A stretch of DNA of 64,000 bases from Trichobilharzia regenti (GCA_944472135.2 OX235263.1:7299517-7363516), one strand, 5' to 3'. Counted from the first letter of the stretch, positions 32,241-43,633 are shown. Notes: generated by a model from the sequence alone, not told the origin. A program made the numbers and translations.

Positions 32241-33658
32241 TCGTGTACTGCGTTGATATTTCAACTTTGGTTTCATCTGACTGATCGACCAAGATCGTTA
32301 CGACAATGCTTCATTTTGGTGGCTATAATCTCCTGGATCCTATTTCTCTTACCACTTTGTCAGTTTGTCATATAATCTATTTTGAAATGAATTCAAATCC
32401 ATTGAAGAACCCTGGAGTCTTACGGTGAATAGTCTTAAACTCCGATGGAAGTGCTTTCCAGTTCTTTCTGGTTATCATGTCATCAAAGTATATTCCTCAA
32501 AACTTAACATCACAATATAATTAATTACATTACAACACTGATTGGTTCTTAGGCAAACCACCTACACAATCTTAAATAAATCACTAATCAATAGGAATAC
32601 ACAATTCAAACATATTGCAGGCTCAACTGCCAATCAGATCACTAAGTGAAATTAACCAGTATGTAATATACTACTGCTACAACAACTAATAATACTAGTA
32701 GTAATGAGAATAAGGCAAAAACATGGCAAAAACCGTGTTAAAATGTACGTGTTAATAATGAGCGTGTGTTATCATGGAGTCGAGGTGTTATTAGATAGAC
32801 AGATAGCTAGAGACAGACAAACAGGCACATCAATCGATTAAAAAGGTAATGTGATGAATATTAATTATCCAATAATCCTCTAGTGTTCTTTCTTAAAAAT
32901 ACCAAGACATGTACTACTTATAAACATATACTGATGAATCAGAAACATCATTATTTCAAGGAGGCATTCTCGTGAGAAGTGATCTTGTTAACTAAATCAT
33001 GAATAACTGTAAGTACAATCTCTTTTCAACACATCTAGATGTTTATAAATATCCTTGTAAAAGTACTTAAATGAGTAAGGACTCAAGATGTGAGATAAAG
33101 ATTTAGGTCTCTCAACAGGATTTCAAATGATGGACAGTAAGGTGTTATTCATTCTCTTCAGCAGTGAAAACCTACAACCCCACCATAGACCTATTGTAGG
33201 ACTTTCAGCTTACGGGATCAAACCATTGATTATTCAGTGAATGACCTGGGAAATAATAACTTTTGTAAGCTTCTTTTATTAGAACAAGACATATAACCGA
33301 ACCATATTTGTAAGCGCAACATATCGCTTGAAATTAAGTCACGCGTAGATAAAGGCTATCCCGGTCCAGAACAAACAAGAAGCCGGTCACTGTTTCTACG
33401 GTACTATTAATAAACAAATCAATAATTATATATATACAACAAACCTTAACGGTTTCAAGAGTACAAAGCACAACGCTTAACAGAAAGCAAGGTACCGCTA
33501 TCAGAGCGGAATACCGTTAAAGCCAAAATTGCGAACTAGCCAGAACCAGACACGACCGTTCAGGTAAGCAGTCAGTAGAAGAATGAACCCAAGTAAGGCA
33601 TGGCATAAAACAGAGAGCGTTTAAGAGAGATAGACCGAGCATAGGCACAAAGATAGAA
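32241..33658. other. No gene recognised
   Basis: About 1.4 kb. 32240-32500 may be a far-diverged LINE piece. The remainder is AT-rich, with TAC/AAT-rich patches near 32670-32710 and a GATA-like run at 32794-32805. No coding sequence was supported. Confidence 0.3.
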
Positions 33659-33848
33659 TTTTTTTTATTTTTTATTTACAGCTTGATTCCACACTGTATT
33701 TTTGGTACAAGTGTGGAATCTTCAGCGTGGATATCGGTAGCCCAAATTTTGCAGGCCGCCCATAGATATCAGGTGTGCGCCGGCGTGGGCTCGAACCCCG
33801 GACCATGTGCATGGTCGGCGAGAGTCCTAACCACTGGCTACTTAACCA
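33659..33848 (-). mobile_element. SINE-B2 copy
   Basis: Minus strand: a tRNA-like head with B-box GGGGTTCGAGCCC (33789-33801), then the B2 tail 'GATATCTATGGGCGGCCTGC', 'GCTACCGATATCCACGCTGA' and a closing 'TGGAATCAAGCTGTAAAT' at 33679-33696, followed by poly-A (poly-T on plus at 33659-33672). Confidence 0.75.
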
Positions 33849-34129
33849 GGTAGGAAAATACAGATGAAAATCAATAAATAAGATAAACTCGACAGAATAG
33901 TACAAAGTTAGACATGGGTCAGCAGAAAATAACAGTTCACAAAATACTCTGATTCGGCCATGAGTTCAACTGTCTGACTAAACGGATCAAGGGAAAAACA
34001 CATACACACAGTTCATTAAACAAGGTTGGATAGACACGTTAGGCATGGATAATTGGGTTGCAACAACGCTAGGCTGATCCGGGACAGGTTGACTTGATTC
34101 AAGGATGGGAATAGAATTGATCTTACAAT
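33849..34129. other. No gene seen
   Basis: About 280 bp of unassigned sequence. The minus frame 33905-33672 is a chance frame through the SINE. Confidence 0.3.
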
Positions 34130-34640
34130 ATTGTTGTTTTCAATTAGATCTCCTTCGGGCTTTACTCTAATTTACATAGATTTATATATATGGATCTAAT
34201 AATAATAATAATAATAATAATAATGTGGTAAGTATTTGAACGTAGTTAATAACGATGATTATAATGATAACAAAATATTGATAATAAGGTTTATGCAAGT
34301 GGCGATAAGAATAACAAAGGTAGTAATATGTGTATGTATATGTAGACAATTCAATAAATAAATTAGGTCAAATCTTAAAAGTTGCGTAATACTAAAGGTG
34401 AAGAGGACAGATAATCAGAGTTTAAATAAATATCATAAAAATACTAAGGAGATGGAAGATAAGAAAGGGTGGGAGGGTTTTGAATAGAATTCACCTAGGC
34501 GAAGTAAGGGAGAGACAAAGGTAGAACAAACTTCTTCCGTTGTATGCAAAGACTAGGACTGTTCTCCCGAATTAATTCCCATAGCTTCTTCGACTATGTG
34601 TAAAAGGCGGATTCGAATTCTATAAGAAGTCCAGTTTTGG
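34130..34640 (-). mobile_element. PLE-C 3' tail, left arm of a giant palindrome
   Basis: The reverse complement matches 34735-35480 and 57235-57745 over almost its whole length (for example 'GAAGAAGCTATGGGAATTAA' and 'TTGTTATCATTATAATCATC'). An AAT run at 34198-34223 is expanded in this arm. Confidence 0.75.
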
Positions 34641-35480
34641 TTCATTTGATTGATAATAGCGGTCACCAAATGTGCACAAATAGTGCCTTCAAAGTTATCC
34701 GTCGCATTCCACCTAGCCTTTCGAAGGGAATTTGAACCTGTCTTTTACACACAGCCGAAGAAGCTATGGAAATTAATTCGGGAGAACAATCCTAGTCTTA
34801 TCACACAACAAAAGTTTGTTCTATCCTTGTCTCTCCCTTGCTTGACTAGGTGAATTCTAATCAACCCTCACACCCTTTCTTATTTTTCATTTCCTTCGTG
34901 TGTTTTTTTCCTTCACGTTCCCCAGTGGAACATAGGGCACCTTCAAGCTAGTGGCTTGAAGTTTCTGTAGCATTGTTTATTTTACAGGATAGGGTTGCTA
35001 GCCTCATGCCCAACCTTTCCTCTTTACCAAGATTATTTCTGGCTTAGCGAGGTAAAGGAGTGCGTCTGGGGCCGGGAATCGAACCCCGGACCATGTGCAT
35101 AGTCGGCGAGCGTCCTAACCGCTATGCCACCGACGCACTAGTGTAGTATCCTTCGTGTTTTAATAATATTTATTTAAACTCTGATTATCTCTCCACTTCA
35201 ACTTTAGTATTACGTAACTTTTAAGATTTGATCTAATTTATTTATTTAGTGAATTGTCTACATATACACACACATATTACTACCTTTGTTATTCTTATCG
35301 CCACCTGCATAAACCTTATTATCAATATTTTGTTATCATTATAATCATCGTTATTACATTTACCACATTATTATAATTATTTGATCCCCAAAATCACCGT
35401 CATTGGTAAAAAATTTTATATATAAATCTATGTAAATTAGAGTAAAGCCTGAAGAAGATTTAATTGAAAACAACAATATG
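34641..35480 (+). mobile_element. PLE-C 3' tail, right arm, holding a SINE-B
   Basis: It starts in the last codons of the element (about 34650-34740, parallel to 57200-57270). It continues in the non-coding tail, interrupted by the SINE-B at 34902-35148, to 'AATTAGAGTAAAGCCTGAAG' (35437-35456). With 34130-34640 it forms a snap-back structure of roughly 500 bp arms. Confidence 0.75.
34902..35148 (-). mobile_element. SINE-B copy with 10 bp TSD
   Basis: The insertion is bracketed by TCCTTCGTGT at 34892-34901 and 35149-35158. The PLE-C copy at 57434 shows the same site without the SINE. The tRNA-like head (B-box GGGGTTCGATTCCC on minus, 35077-35090), core and 3' part are all present. Confidence 0.85.
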
Positions 35481-35884
35481 GTTCGCTTATATGTCTAGTT
35501 CCTTTAATATCATGACAGGAAACTAATGCTGTAGGTAAGGCTTCACTTCACAGATGATTCGATGGAGCTTATCGATCACACTTCCTCATTCATTCGTATG
35601 ATAGACAGCTCAGCAGCACAAGTATTGATAATGTAGTGATCCAACTGATAGGCTATTGGATCTCCCGGTACATTAGCAAGGTAAATAGCTGGACTAGTAG
35701 TCCTCAGGGATTCTGGTTCGAACCCATATTTTCTATTTCACATCTTCAATCATTACCATTGACATAATGCCAACCTGTTACATGATGAAATGACTTCGAT
35801 GTTGTGTAGTAATAAAAAATTATGGACAAGAGAATCCATAGGATGAACTAAGCGACTCATTTATTGAAGGTCATAAAAACTGAT
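35481..35884. other. No gene; possible tRNA-like remnant
   Basis: A B-box-like word GGTTCGAACCCA lies at about 35718-35729, preceded by a weak A-box. No family match was made. Confidence 0.3.
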
Positions 35885-36135
35885 ATCATCTGGTGACGAA
35901 TTGGCGAATTGGCAGAAGTTGGAATTCATGAACTGGCCGCTGGATCGGTTTCCAGTGGCTGAATGACTTACAAACTCACCTTGTAACCGGAGGATACTAG
36001 GTTCGCCCCCCCCTCCCACATACACACACACACACTGGATGCGTGCCACTAAAGAGTTCCAAAACAGAGTGAAACAGTTGTATAGTACTCTCAGTCGGTT
36101 TTCCAATGCCTCTCTAACTGATATCAACTCTTAGC
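35885..36135 (+). mobile_element. SINE-HHR copy, decayed, just upstream of a TPST exon
   Basis: The body 'TTGGCAGAAGTTGGAATTCATG' is cut here to its recognisable part at 35909-35928, then comes the head (B-box broken by a C run at 36003-36013), a CA repeat at 36018-36032, a degraded hammerhead (GAAACAGTTGTATAGTACTC) and the 3' body. The (CA)n at 36135-36160 follows. It ends about 100 bp before the exon at 36238. Confidence 0.65.
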
Positions 36136-36237
36136 CACACACACACACACACACACACATACTAATTCTATCAACTAACAACTTTACTTTTCAAAAATTT
36201 TGTTTTTATTCTTATCCTTTTGTGTTTCTCCCCACAG

Positions 36238-36417
36238 TGATTTTTACCACTCACACAATTTATTGCCGAAATTACAAGTTGTTATCAGTTCTAATATGGA
36301 TCACATTTGGTGCTATTGTCGGTTGGTATATTGGCAGTAGTTATGAAGATTCATATATGGCGAAAATTGATCCAAGATATCATAATTTCATATTTATCGG
36401 TGGACATGAAAGTACCG
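36238..36417 (+). CDS. TPST: Protein-tyrosine sulfotransferase, signal-anchor exon
   Basis: TPSTs are Golgi type II membrane enzymes that move sulfate from PAPS to tyrosines of secreted proteins. This 180-base exon follows a strong pyrimidine tract and CCCACAG (to 36237). Read in phase it gives IFTTHTIYCRNYK, a hydrophobic anchor LLSVLIWITFGAIVGWYIG, a short stem, then YHNFIFIGGHESTG. The last block aligns with IFIGGVPRSGTT at the 5'-phosphosulfate loop of animal TPSTs. The exon ends at G36417 before GTTAGT, phase 1, and the next exon completes the glycine codon. It enters two bases into a codon (NTG), so either an upstream coding exon exists or an ATG is split by the upstream intron. No in-frame ATG precedes the anchor. 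The Arg of the loop is replaced by Ser. Confidence 0.8.
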
Positions 36418-36539
36418 GTTAGTGTTATTATTTTTCATTTATTATTATTATTATTACTATTGTTAATTTATTGATTTTTGATAGCTTGTCAGGAAAATAT
36501 ATCCATGGATATTGCTACTCTTTCCTTGAGTATATCTAC

Positions 36540-37008
36540 ATTGAATTCTGTTCTGCGCCACCTTTTCGCCTGACCGTATGACTGCTCATAAAATTTCATT
36601 TCGTCTTCATTTTATCTCCTTAATGTTATTAGCTGACACACGTCCAACTAGTCGCTTCACATTCAAGTTTCATTCAGTGACCTGCCAGGTATGTAACGTC
36701 ACTCCAACCCCTCTCTATTTCCTTCTGAAGTAGGATGTAGGCTGGTCCTCTGCCAGCTAGAGTGCATTATTGATTATCCTTTATGGCTGACTCTCCCACT
36801 TTGAGTATCCAACCAGCCAGCCAGCCAGCGAAGGGGGTTGTCGAAAAAATACTGCGACGGAATGATAGAAATGAGCTCTTGGTGACACATATTTAAAGTA
36901 TCTGAGCCACATTATAGAAAGACTAGTTGATTTGACATTAGTCTACAGCACAAGTCAGGCCTTCTTACTTGTTCTGTAGTTTCTCACACTTATTTCGGGG
37001 GTAACAAA
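36540..37008 (-). mobile_element. RTE-1 3' fragment, diverged
   Basis: The reverse complement shows the RTE-1 3' blocks in order, e.g. the region around 36800-36835 with CCAGCCAGCC expansion opposite KIRWP, and the LLYGSE region near 36895-36915. No frame survives. Confidence 0.6.
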
Positions 37009-37014
37009 CCCTTG

Positions 37015-37084
37015 TATTCAAGTATTGATTTCTGGGATTTGATCGATTGGTTACAGGATTGCATCATGAGTTGACACTGGTCAG
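37015..37084 (-). repeat. SINE-HHR body fragment
   Basis: 'GATTGGTTACAGGATTGCAT' and 'CATGAGTTGACACTGGT' match the outer end of SINE-HHR copies. The hammerhead and head are absent because CR1 sequence begins here. Confidence 0.5.
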
Positions 37085-38765
37085 GTTAGTTAGTTAGTTC
37101 GCGCCTAAAACTATTTTCATCATATAAAATACGTGCCAAATATGGTAGTGTGGAATTTTTATACTTAGACGTACGTGCATAAAGTCTTTTGATGAAATGA
37201 TTTCTTGTTCTACCTGAGGAGATGTAAGGTGAAATCTGCAGGAAAGTAAAGTAGATGCTTACAGTCTAACAAAATCCCTTCAGCAAATTTGTTGCATGAA
37301 ATCAAGTGCTAATCAATTATGATGTCAACGATACGGCCCCATGGGATACTACTTGCCCTACTGACAGTCATCAGAGTTCAACGAAGCATGAGTCTATTTT
37401 TAAGCAACCTAGGAAAGAATTATTTATTTTATTTATTTATTTCCTTCGCGTTCCCAGTGGAACATAGGGCCTCGAGCTAATGGCTTGAAGTTTCTGTAGC
37501 AGTGTTTAACTTTTACAGGATGGGTTTGCTAGCCTCATGCCCAACCTTTCCTCTTTACCAGCATTATTTCTGGCTTAGCGAGGTAAAGGAGTGCGTCGGC
37601 CGGGCTTCGAACCCTGGACCATGTGCATGGTCGGCGAGCGCCCTAACCTCTGTGCCACCGACGCACAGGAAAGAATAAGGATGCGGAATAAAGAAGAATA
37701 GGTAACATGCAAGAGGAGGATGGGTTGACTTATGCCTGAGTTTCTTAACTTCTTCTTAATGTAAAATGTCAGGCGAAATACTCTTTTAGATATCGCTAAG
37801 ACTTGGAAAGACCAGGATAGGTCAGAAGAAAGAATTAATCCGAGATACTTAACTTCAGACATGATTTCTATATCCTCGCTGTCATCAGTTTTGCAACGGT
37901 TATAGGAACCAAGGGCTTCATTTAACTTTCGTTTACATTGGAAACTGAAACGAATAGTCTGACATTAAGAAGGATTTAGTTTAAGGCAATTAGACGAAGA
38001 CCATTTTCTAACTCCTGATTGAAAGCTGTTCATCTTAGTACAGTCTAGCTGGAAGTTAACAGACAGTGAGATAGTTAGATCACCGGCATACTTAACAAAG
38101 TTCATTTCATCATCAGAGTGAGATAAATCATACAAGAAGAAAGAAAACAGAAACGGAGAAAGGACACCACCTTAAGGGACACTAGCCTCAGTAAGCAACG
38201 AAGTGGACGACTTTCCATGACATACAGTGTACTGATTTCTTCCTGAGAAATAAGAATGCAGCTATTTGACAACCCACCAGTCAGTTTGAGTTTTTCAGGA
38301 AGCTTGTTTAACAAAATGTCCCTAGGTACTGAGTCGAAAGCAGATGTGTAGTCTAGGAAGGTGCAGCGAAAAAATTTAGCCCGCTTGTCTAAGCTAGAGA
38401 CAACGTTATGATACAAGACTGCATGCAGCTTCACCTAAAGTATTTCTACTACATTTCCAGGCAAATTTTTTAGTATCGTTAAGGGCTTTAAATTAAGGTT
38501 CAAGATTAAATAAAAACAACTTTTCCATGGTTTTTAAAAAAAGAAGAGGTTATAGCAATAGGTCTAAGCTTGACTGATACATGCTCCAGTAGATTTTTAA
38601 TGTCTTTCCAAACGTCTGGCACAATATTTCTGGGAAAAGATTAATTAAATATGTCAGGGATAGGATAACATTGGAAATCTATGCATTTTTTAGAGAATAA
38701 TGCTAGGTTCATCATCTGGACCTAGGCTTTGAGAAGGGTTCAGAGACTAGCGGTATTTTTAAAAC
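37085..38765 (-). mobile_element. CR1-type LINE, central RT to C-terminus, with SINE insertion
   Basis: The minus frame 38434-38102 reads KLHAVLYHNVVSSLDKRAKFF and FLDYTSAFDSVPRDILLNKL, which is RT motif A of CR1-like LINEs. 37862-37680 reads SEVKYLGLILSSDLSWSFQV and RVFRLTFYIKKKLRNSGI. The C-terminal part continues at 37400-37130 beyond the SINE-B. Frameshifts interrupt it throughout. It belongs to the same family as 6600-7380 and 23051-23690. Confidence 0.8.
37421..37666 (-). mobile_element. SINE-B copy with 10 bp TSD in CR1
   Basis: AGGAAAGAAT flanks it at 37411-37420 and 37667-37676. The matching CR1 copy at about 23330-23345 has the empty site (CACGAAAGAATAAAGG). The head, core and 3' part are complete, and the A-rich tail (T-rich on plus at 37421-37440) includes ATTT repeats. 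Confidence 0.9.
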
Positions 38766-38789
38766 TTCATTCGTCAAGTATTGTTTTTG

Positions 38790-38885
38790 TAGGGATTTTG
38801 TTTAGATCGGTTAGAGGATTTCATCATGAGCTGACATCATTTAGAGAACCAATGGATAACCTCGGGGCACTCTTCAGCACTACGC
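38790..38885 (-). mobile_element. SINE-HHR fragment, ribozyme deleted
   Basis: It shows the outer body ('GATTTCATCATGAGCTGACA') followed by a short remnant ending ACTCTTCAGCACTACGC. The central hammerhead is missing. It abuts a plus-strand copy, giving another head-to-head arrangement. Confidence 0.6.
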
Positions 38886-39115
38886 TACACCATGAATTGG
38901 CAGAAGTTATAATTCATAGCCTGGCTATTGGATCAGGTCCCAGTGGTTTATTGGTCTATGACCTCACCTTGTAACCAGAAGGTCCTGTGTCCGAGCCTTA
39001 GTGTGTACGTACTGCCGTTGATTCCCAAACTAGGATGAATCAGCTGACTGTCCAGCACTCCCTCGTTAGTTATCAGTGGTCCTCTAACTGATATCAATCC
39101 GTGGGCGAACTCGTA
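38886..39115 (+). mobile_element. SINE-HHR copy, decayed core
   Basis: The head has an A-box-like TGGTTTATTGGTC (38945) and a B-box-like GTGTCCGAGCC. Hammerhead at about 39007-39060: stem I GTACTG then CCGTTGA, CAAACTAGGAT and a longer stem III region. Two core changes make activity unlikely. Confidence 0.65.
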
Positions 39116-39490
39116 TAAACAAATCTAATCATTACAAACCAGCTCCTGAAAATTAATCTGACGCTCGCTATTGACTGGCTACAGGATGAAGCTTCCTGGA
39201 GTTCTAGTGAGAAGTCGTGACCAGTGGGGTCCATCCAGTTCCCACCGATGACACTGTTTGGTGGTAGCGCTAAATCGTGAATTGGGGGAAGTTAGAATTC
39301 ATGCACTGGCCACTGAATCGGGTCACAGTGGCTTAATGGTCTATGAGCTAGCCTACCTTGCAGCCAGAAGGTCCTGGTTTCCAAACCTGGCGGTCCTAAG
39401 CACTAGGCTGACGAAACAGCTGTCCAGTACTTCCAGTGTTGGCTTTCCAATATTTCTCTAACTGATTTCAGCTCATGATGAAATCCTCCA
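39116..39490 (+). mobile_element. SINE-HHR copy with complete 5' body, truncated ribozyme
   Basis: The 5' body from 'TGACTGGCTACAGGATG' (39173) includes the segment 'GAGAAGTCGTGACCAGTGGG' seen in other copies. The head follows, and then a hammerhead lacking its first half (only GACGAAACAGCTGTCCAGTAC is left at 39410-39430). Confidence 0.65.
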
Positions 39491-40009
39491 ACTTCATTTA
39501 CGTTGAAACCAGGCTAGCAGCTTTCATTAAAACTTTTGACACTAGAAAGCTTGGCATTTGTGGGAGAATACATCAAGGACTTATTTAGGGGGCAAACATC
39601 AATCAAATGAACAAGGAATACAGTCTGTGTGCCCATAACTAGCAATTTCTTTAAAAATGAATAATATAGAAATAAATATTAGTGAAAACACCTCGTGGTA
39701 ATCCTTTTATCCTTTGTCTGTATCATCAGTTTTACTCCTGAACAAAGTTTCTCGTCAGTCCACTTATCACATTTAACAATACAGTGCTTGACTCACATGA
39801 TTAATTTATTTTGTGAAGTTGGTTAATTAAATAATAGAAATTAAGATAAAACTGGTGTGAAAGCTTTATTGACTATAGTCAAGTGATTACATTGCGTGCA
39901 TAGTTATGTTAGATTTCTGTCACAAGCAAACACATCAGTAAGACAGAGAGAAATAGAGAGAAGGATAATTGAAAACCACTAAAAAGCACTCAGCAGCTAC
40001 CTATTTCAT
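39491..40009. other. No gene seen
   Basis: About 520 bp of AT-rich intronic DNA without recognised features. Confidence 0.35.
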
Positions 40010-40400
40010 CCTATTTCCCAGGGGATTCCTCAGCACCAAGCATCCATAAGCACATCAAAGATCGAACTCGGGATCTTCGTTAACTGTTCAGCCATCTGTG
40101 CCAGTGGAATTCAGTAATCTCTAAAATTCTAACTTCTGCTCTCAACCACAATACCAACGATGAGCGTCCATTTCACCTTGCTGACACAGTGAAATACACT
40201 GATCACGACTTCTCATCGAGCACTTTCACAGTGAGCTGGTAACTGATACTCAGGTCATACGATTTATGTGCTAATACTTTGACGTCGTATTTTCGGCATT
40301 CACGACTCCACTGGGGATCAATAATCTCTTCAACTGATGAGTTAGTTCTCTAACTGATGACGAAATTATAACAGCTGGAATAAATCCAAAAATTTCCACA
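40010..40400 (-). mobile_element. SINE-HHR copy, strongly decayed
   Basis: The minus strand gives a head with B-box-like GTTCGATC (about 40060) and remnants of the hammerhead (TTTCATCCTATTT on plus at 40006-40018). The 5' body 'GTCGTGATCAG' region is recognisable to 40215. Beyond this, similarity is weak. Confidence 0.45.
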
Positions 40401-40792
40401 AATTGCATAACCTGAATATCAGTCGCCGGTTCACTGATGGTTAATGGATGGATTTTCTGGAACTAATCAGTGAGCAGTCATGATCACTGGATTCCACTGT
40501 GTCAACAAGGTGAGGTGAACGATCGTCGGAGACATCGTGGTTGACGGCAGCGTTATATATGACAAAATGACAGAAGTTATAATTCAAATTTCACTGACAC
40601 AAGTGGTTTAACAGTCAACGAGCTTGATCTCATCAGCCTGAAGATCCTGAGTTAGATCCCAAGGTGTGGTTATGGATGTTCAGTATTGAAGAGTCGCAGA
40701 AAGTAGGACGAAACACCTAGTTGTCCAGTTCTTCTTGGCGGTTTCCAATGATCTTTTAACTGATGTGCTGGCTTGTGATGAAAAACTAACAA
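40401..40792 (+). mobile_element. SINE-HHR copy, decayed core
   Basis: 5' body at 40480-40520, head at 40610-40665 (B-box GAGTTAGATCC degraded). Hammerhead at 40678-40725: TTGAAGA with C3 changed, GTCG...GGAC, GAAACACCTAGTTGTC and CAGT. The stem III region is longer than usual. Confidence 0.6.
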
Positions 40793-40957
40793 CTGAAATT
40801 GATCGAAGATTGCCACAAATTCTATAATCTAGATCTTAAAATATATATCAGCGTTTCTACGTCCCGATGGGAAATATGGCTTCAATCTATAAAGTTTCAA
40901 TGTTGTAAGTGTAGAATTTGGTACTACGTTGGGATGAAATCCCATACTACTCCTATT

Positions 40958-41705
40958 ATTTTTATTATTGTTCTCTTGGATTCATAGTGGAACATACGGC
41001 TTTACCTGCACGTCTCCACTTCCCACTTCTGTCTTCCTTCTGCCGTACTTTTCACCTGCATCCATCCAAGTTAGTCCATACTCTTTCAACTACTCCTCTT
41101 CACACCATCTCCTCCATGTCACTCACCCTTGCACTGACATTCCACTCGCCGCGTGCTTCCCTTTCGGCCTGGTTCCACTCGACCAATGGCCTGACTTGCG
41201 CGATGTCACCCAGCGCGATGCCTCCTCAGCGAGTATCCATCTCCATCTCAATCCACTTTCTCCAACTGCATATTTGTTGGTTGGAGATTGGTTGCTTCTT
41301 GTTTTGTTTGTTTGTTTGTTCCCATAGTTTCCCATAGTTGGTGATTCTTTTCAGCCCGGCCCGTCCGAGCCATCTGATCTTCAGTATAGAGTCAGCGAAG
41401 ACAGTTGTTGTTGATAAAGGTAACGTCTGCAACAGGCTGTTGGTGAAAATATTCTTTGTGACACACCCGCCCGCCAAGTTTCTCATCCGTTCCGTATAGA
41501 AGAACTGACTGACTGACTGACTTGACGTTGTTTGTATTGAAAATCCGACTGAATTTTGTTGTTGATTCTGGCTGGCTGGCTGAGTGACGAAGATTGGTAT
41601 CCATATTGGTTTCAGTTGGTTGATGAAAGTGTGTGTTTCTCGCCTGCCTTCCCGATTCTCGCTCGATTTGACATCCTCGTCCATTCCGACTGTCTGTAGT
41701 TGAAC
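40958..41705 (-). mobile_element. RTE-1 3' half
   Basis: The frame 41684-41226 reads INQLKPIWIPIFVTQPASQNQQQNSV with tandem CAGT/CTGG-type expansions, then NSLLQTLPLSTTTVFADSILKIRWLGRA. The 3' end (ATT repeats at about 40956-40970, then 'TTGTTCTCTTGGATTCATAG') is complete. It is very similar to 25076-26168, 48880-49700 and 58600-59300, which share the same expansions and so form one recent subfamily. Confidence 0.8.
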
Positions 41706-41850
41706 CTCGCCTAGATTACTAGCTCGCTAGTTTTCTAGTCGGTCCCAACCCCAGATAAAGAAGGAGGGTTGGGGCGTGGTGCTAGCAACTTCACCCCCAA
41801 AACTCAACCAAATTGCTACAGAAACTTCAACGCATAAATATATTAAAAAT
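41706..41850 (+). mobile_element. RTE-1 5' module fragment
   Basis: 'TCTAGTCGGTCCCAACCCC' through 'GGAGGGTTGGGGCGTGGTGC' to 'GCTACAGAAACTTCAACG' matches 7505-7605, the 5' untranslated module of the endonuclease-bearing RTE-1. It is in the opposite orientation to the adjoining RTE-1 3' half and may be a 5' inversion of the same insertion. Confidence 0.65.
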
Positions 41851-42174
41851 CCCATATTAGATAAGTTAATTTCAAATATCACACTGTAATAAGTATTAAC
41901 AACTGGATAACAAGGTTTCAAGCACAAATGATTACTGCTCATTATCATATCAGTTTATTTACACGGCTTCGTAACTTATCTTACACACATTTTCTCTCTT
42001 TCACCCTCCCCATCTTCCCCTTGTTGTTTGTTACCACTCCCAATATCTCGGTTAATTATAGGCGTTGCGTCATACCAATCGCACGTATGCTGCGGTGTTC
42101 AGTCGACAAACAAAGCTTCAGTGAATAACCTCCATTTGTCTCTCCACCTAACTATGAATTACTTTTTAACACTC

Positions 42175-43024
42175 TCTCAAACACACAAGCCAACCAAATC
42201 ACTTAATTCGACATTATGCAAACTGAAAGACCCGATAGAAAAAAGAGATAAAGCTAATACCATTTACAAAATAAATAATTGTGTGACCTATAACAGACAT
42301 TACATCGACCAAAGTGGACGTCCTCTTCGAATCAGAATCCAGGAACACAAATCAGCCGTGAAAAGACACGATATATATTCTTTAGTATCAATGCACATAG
42401 ACAATTATGGACATCAGTTTGGTGAGTGGGATAATGTCGAAATCTTAGACAGAGGAAACACCACCAAAAGTGCAGTCAGGGAATTTCTAAAAGCCTGGTA
42501 CTCAATCGAATGTGCAATTAACAAACACGTTAATATAGACCAAATATACCAACTAATAAAAAAGTAAATCAAGTGACCTCTGCGTCGGTGGCACAGTGGT
42601 TAGGACTCTCGCCGACCACGCACATGGTCCGGGGTTCGAGCCCACGCCGGCGCACACCTGATATCTATGGTCGGTCTGCGAATTTTGGGCTACCGATATC
42701 CACGCTGAAAATTCCACACTTGTCCCAAAAATACGGTGTGGAATCAAGCTGTAATCAAAAATATGAAAAATAAAAAATAAAAATAAATAAAAAGTTTAAA
42801 ATCCAATTCAATAGAAAATGAACAATGCACATATGTAAAGATGGTTACCGGGAGACACAATTATATCACTCATGAAGAAAAATGCAAATCATTTCAGTTT
42901 ATGCTGAAAATTGCGCTGAAAGGGGATGTTGTCCAGAAGGACGGACGACGAAAGCTCCACAACTAAACCAACCTGCTCAGAGAACACATATATCTGCAAA
43001 TTATCCATCTGAGCTACAAATCTT
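42175..43024 (+). mobile_element. PLE-A, GIY-YIG end, inserted in PLE-B
   Basis: The frame 42028-42567 reads SLNSTLCKLKDPIEKRDKANTIYKINNC, then RHYIDQSGRPLRIRIQEHKSAVKRHDIYSLVSMHIDNYGHQFGEWDNVEILDR and FLKAWYS. This is the complete GIY-YIG block, with YID where active enzymes have YIG. The 3' part (42793-43024) follows the SINE-B2. The start of that frame lies in PLE-B, so the frame is chimeric. Confidence 0.8.
42578..42792 (+). mobile_element. SINE-B2 copy inside PLE-A
   Basis: A-box-like GTGGCACAGTGGTTAGGAC at 42587 and B-box GGGGTTCGAGCCC at 42631. The B2 tail ends 'GTGGAATCAAGCTGTAATC' and is followed by A-rich AAATA repeats to 42792. The empty site is visible in the PLE-A copy at about 3115-3135. 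This makes three nested layers: SINE in PLE-A in PLE-B. Confidence 0.85.
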
Positions 43025-43633
43025 CTATATTACTCTCACCCTGTTCCACCCTATCGCTATGTAATTGCATGCAAGTAAGCAAAATGCAATAGTTGGGCCT
43101 TTTTCTAGGTTATTTAACTTTGCGGGATCAGTCATTCTATATCTAGCTGAATTTTCTTTATGTTCCAATAATCTAGTTGACCCTGATCCATTAGTTTGAG
43201 CAATGTAGTTGACCTCACTAACAGTCATTACATGCTATCCGGTAAATTATATCATTTTTCTCCAATGGAATCTATTGAGTGCTTAAGCCGACAAAGTTTA
43301 TCTCTGAGAAAGTTGGTTGTTTGGTTGGTTTAAATGTCATCCCGACTAATTCCAGCCTCACTGAGAATCCTACATAAGGCCTCTGACATTCCTTCTTTGT
43401 ACAGCAGTAATACAGAAGCTTTGAATTCTATATCATTTTTGACATTTTTTATTGCTAATCTTAATTCTTCTATGGTTCTTCATACATATTTCTGAATAAA
43501 TTCTAGTGGGTAGTGAGTTATTCACCAGTAGTATTTTTTGCTTTATTTGTTTCATTTCATTATTTAAATCCTCTGACTTACTAGTTAGGCTCCTGACCAG
43601 ATTAAACAGACATTTAACTAAACCTATTTTCGA

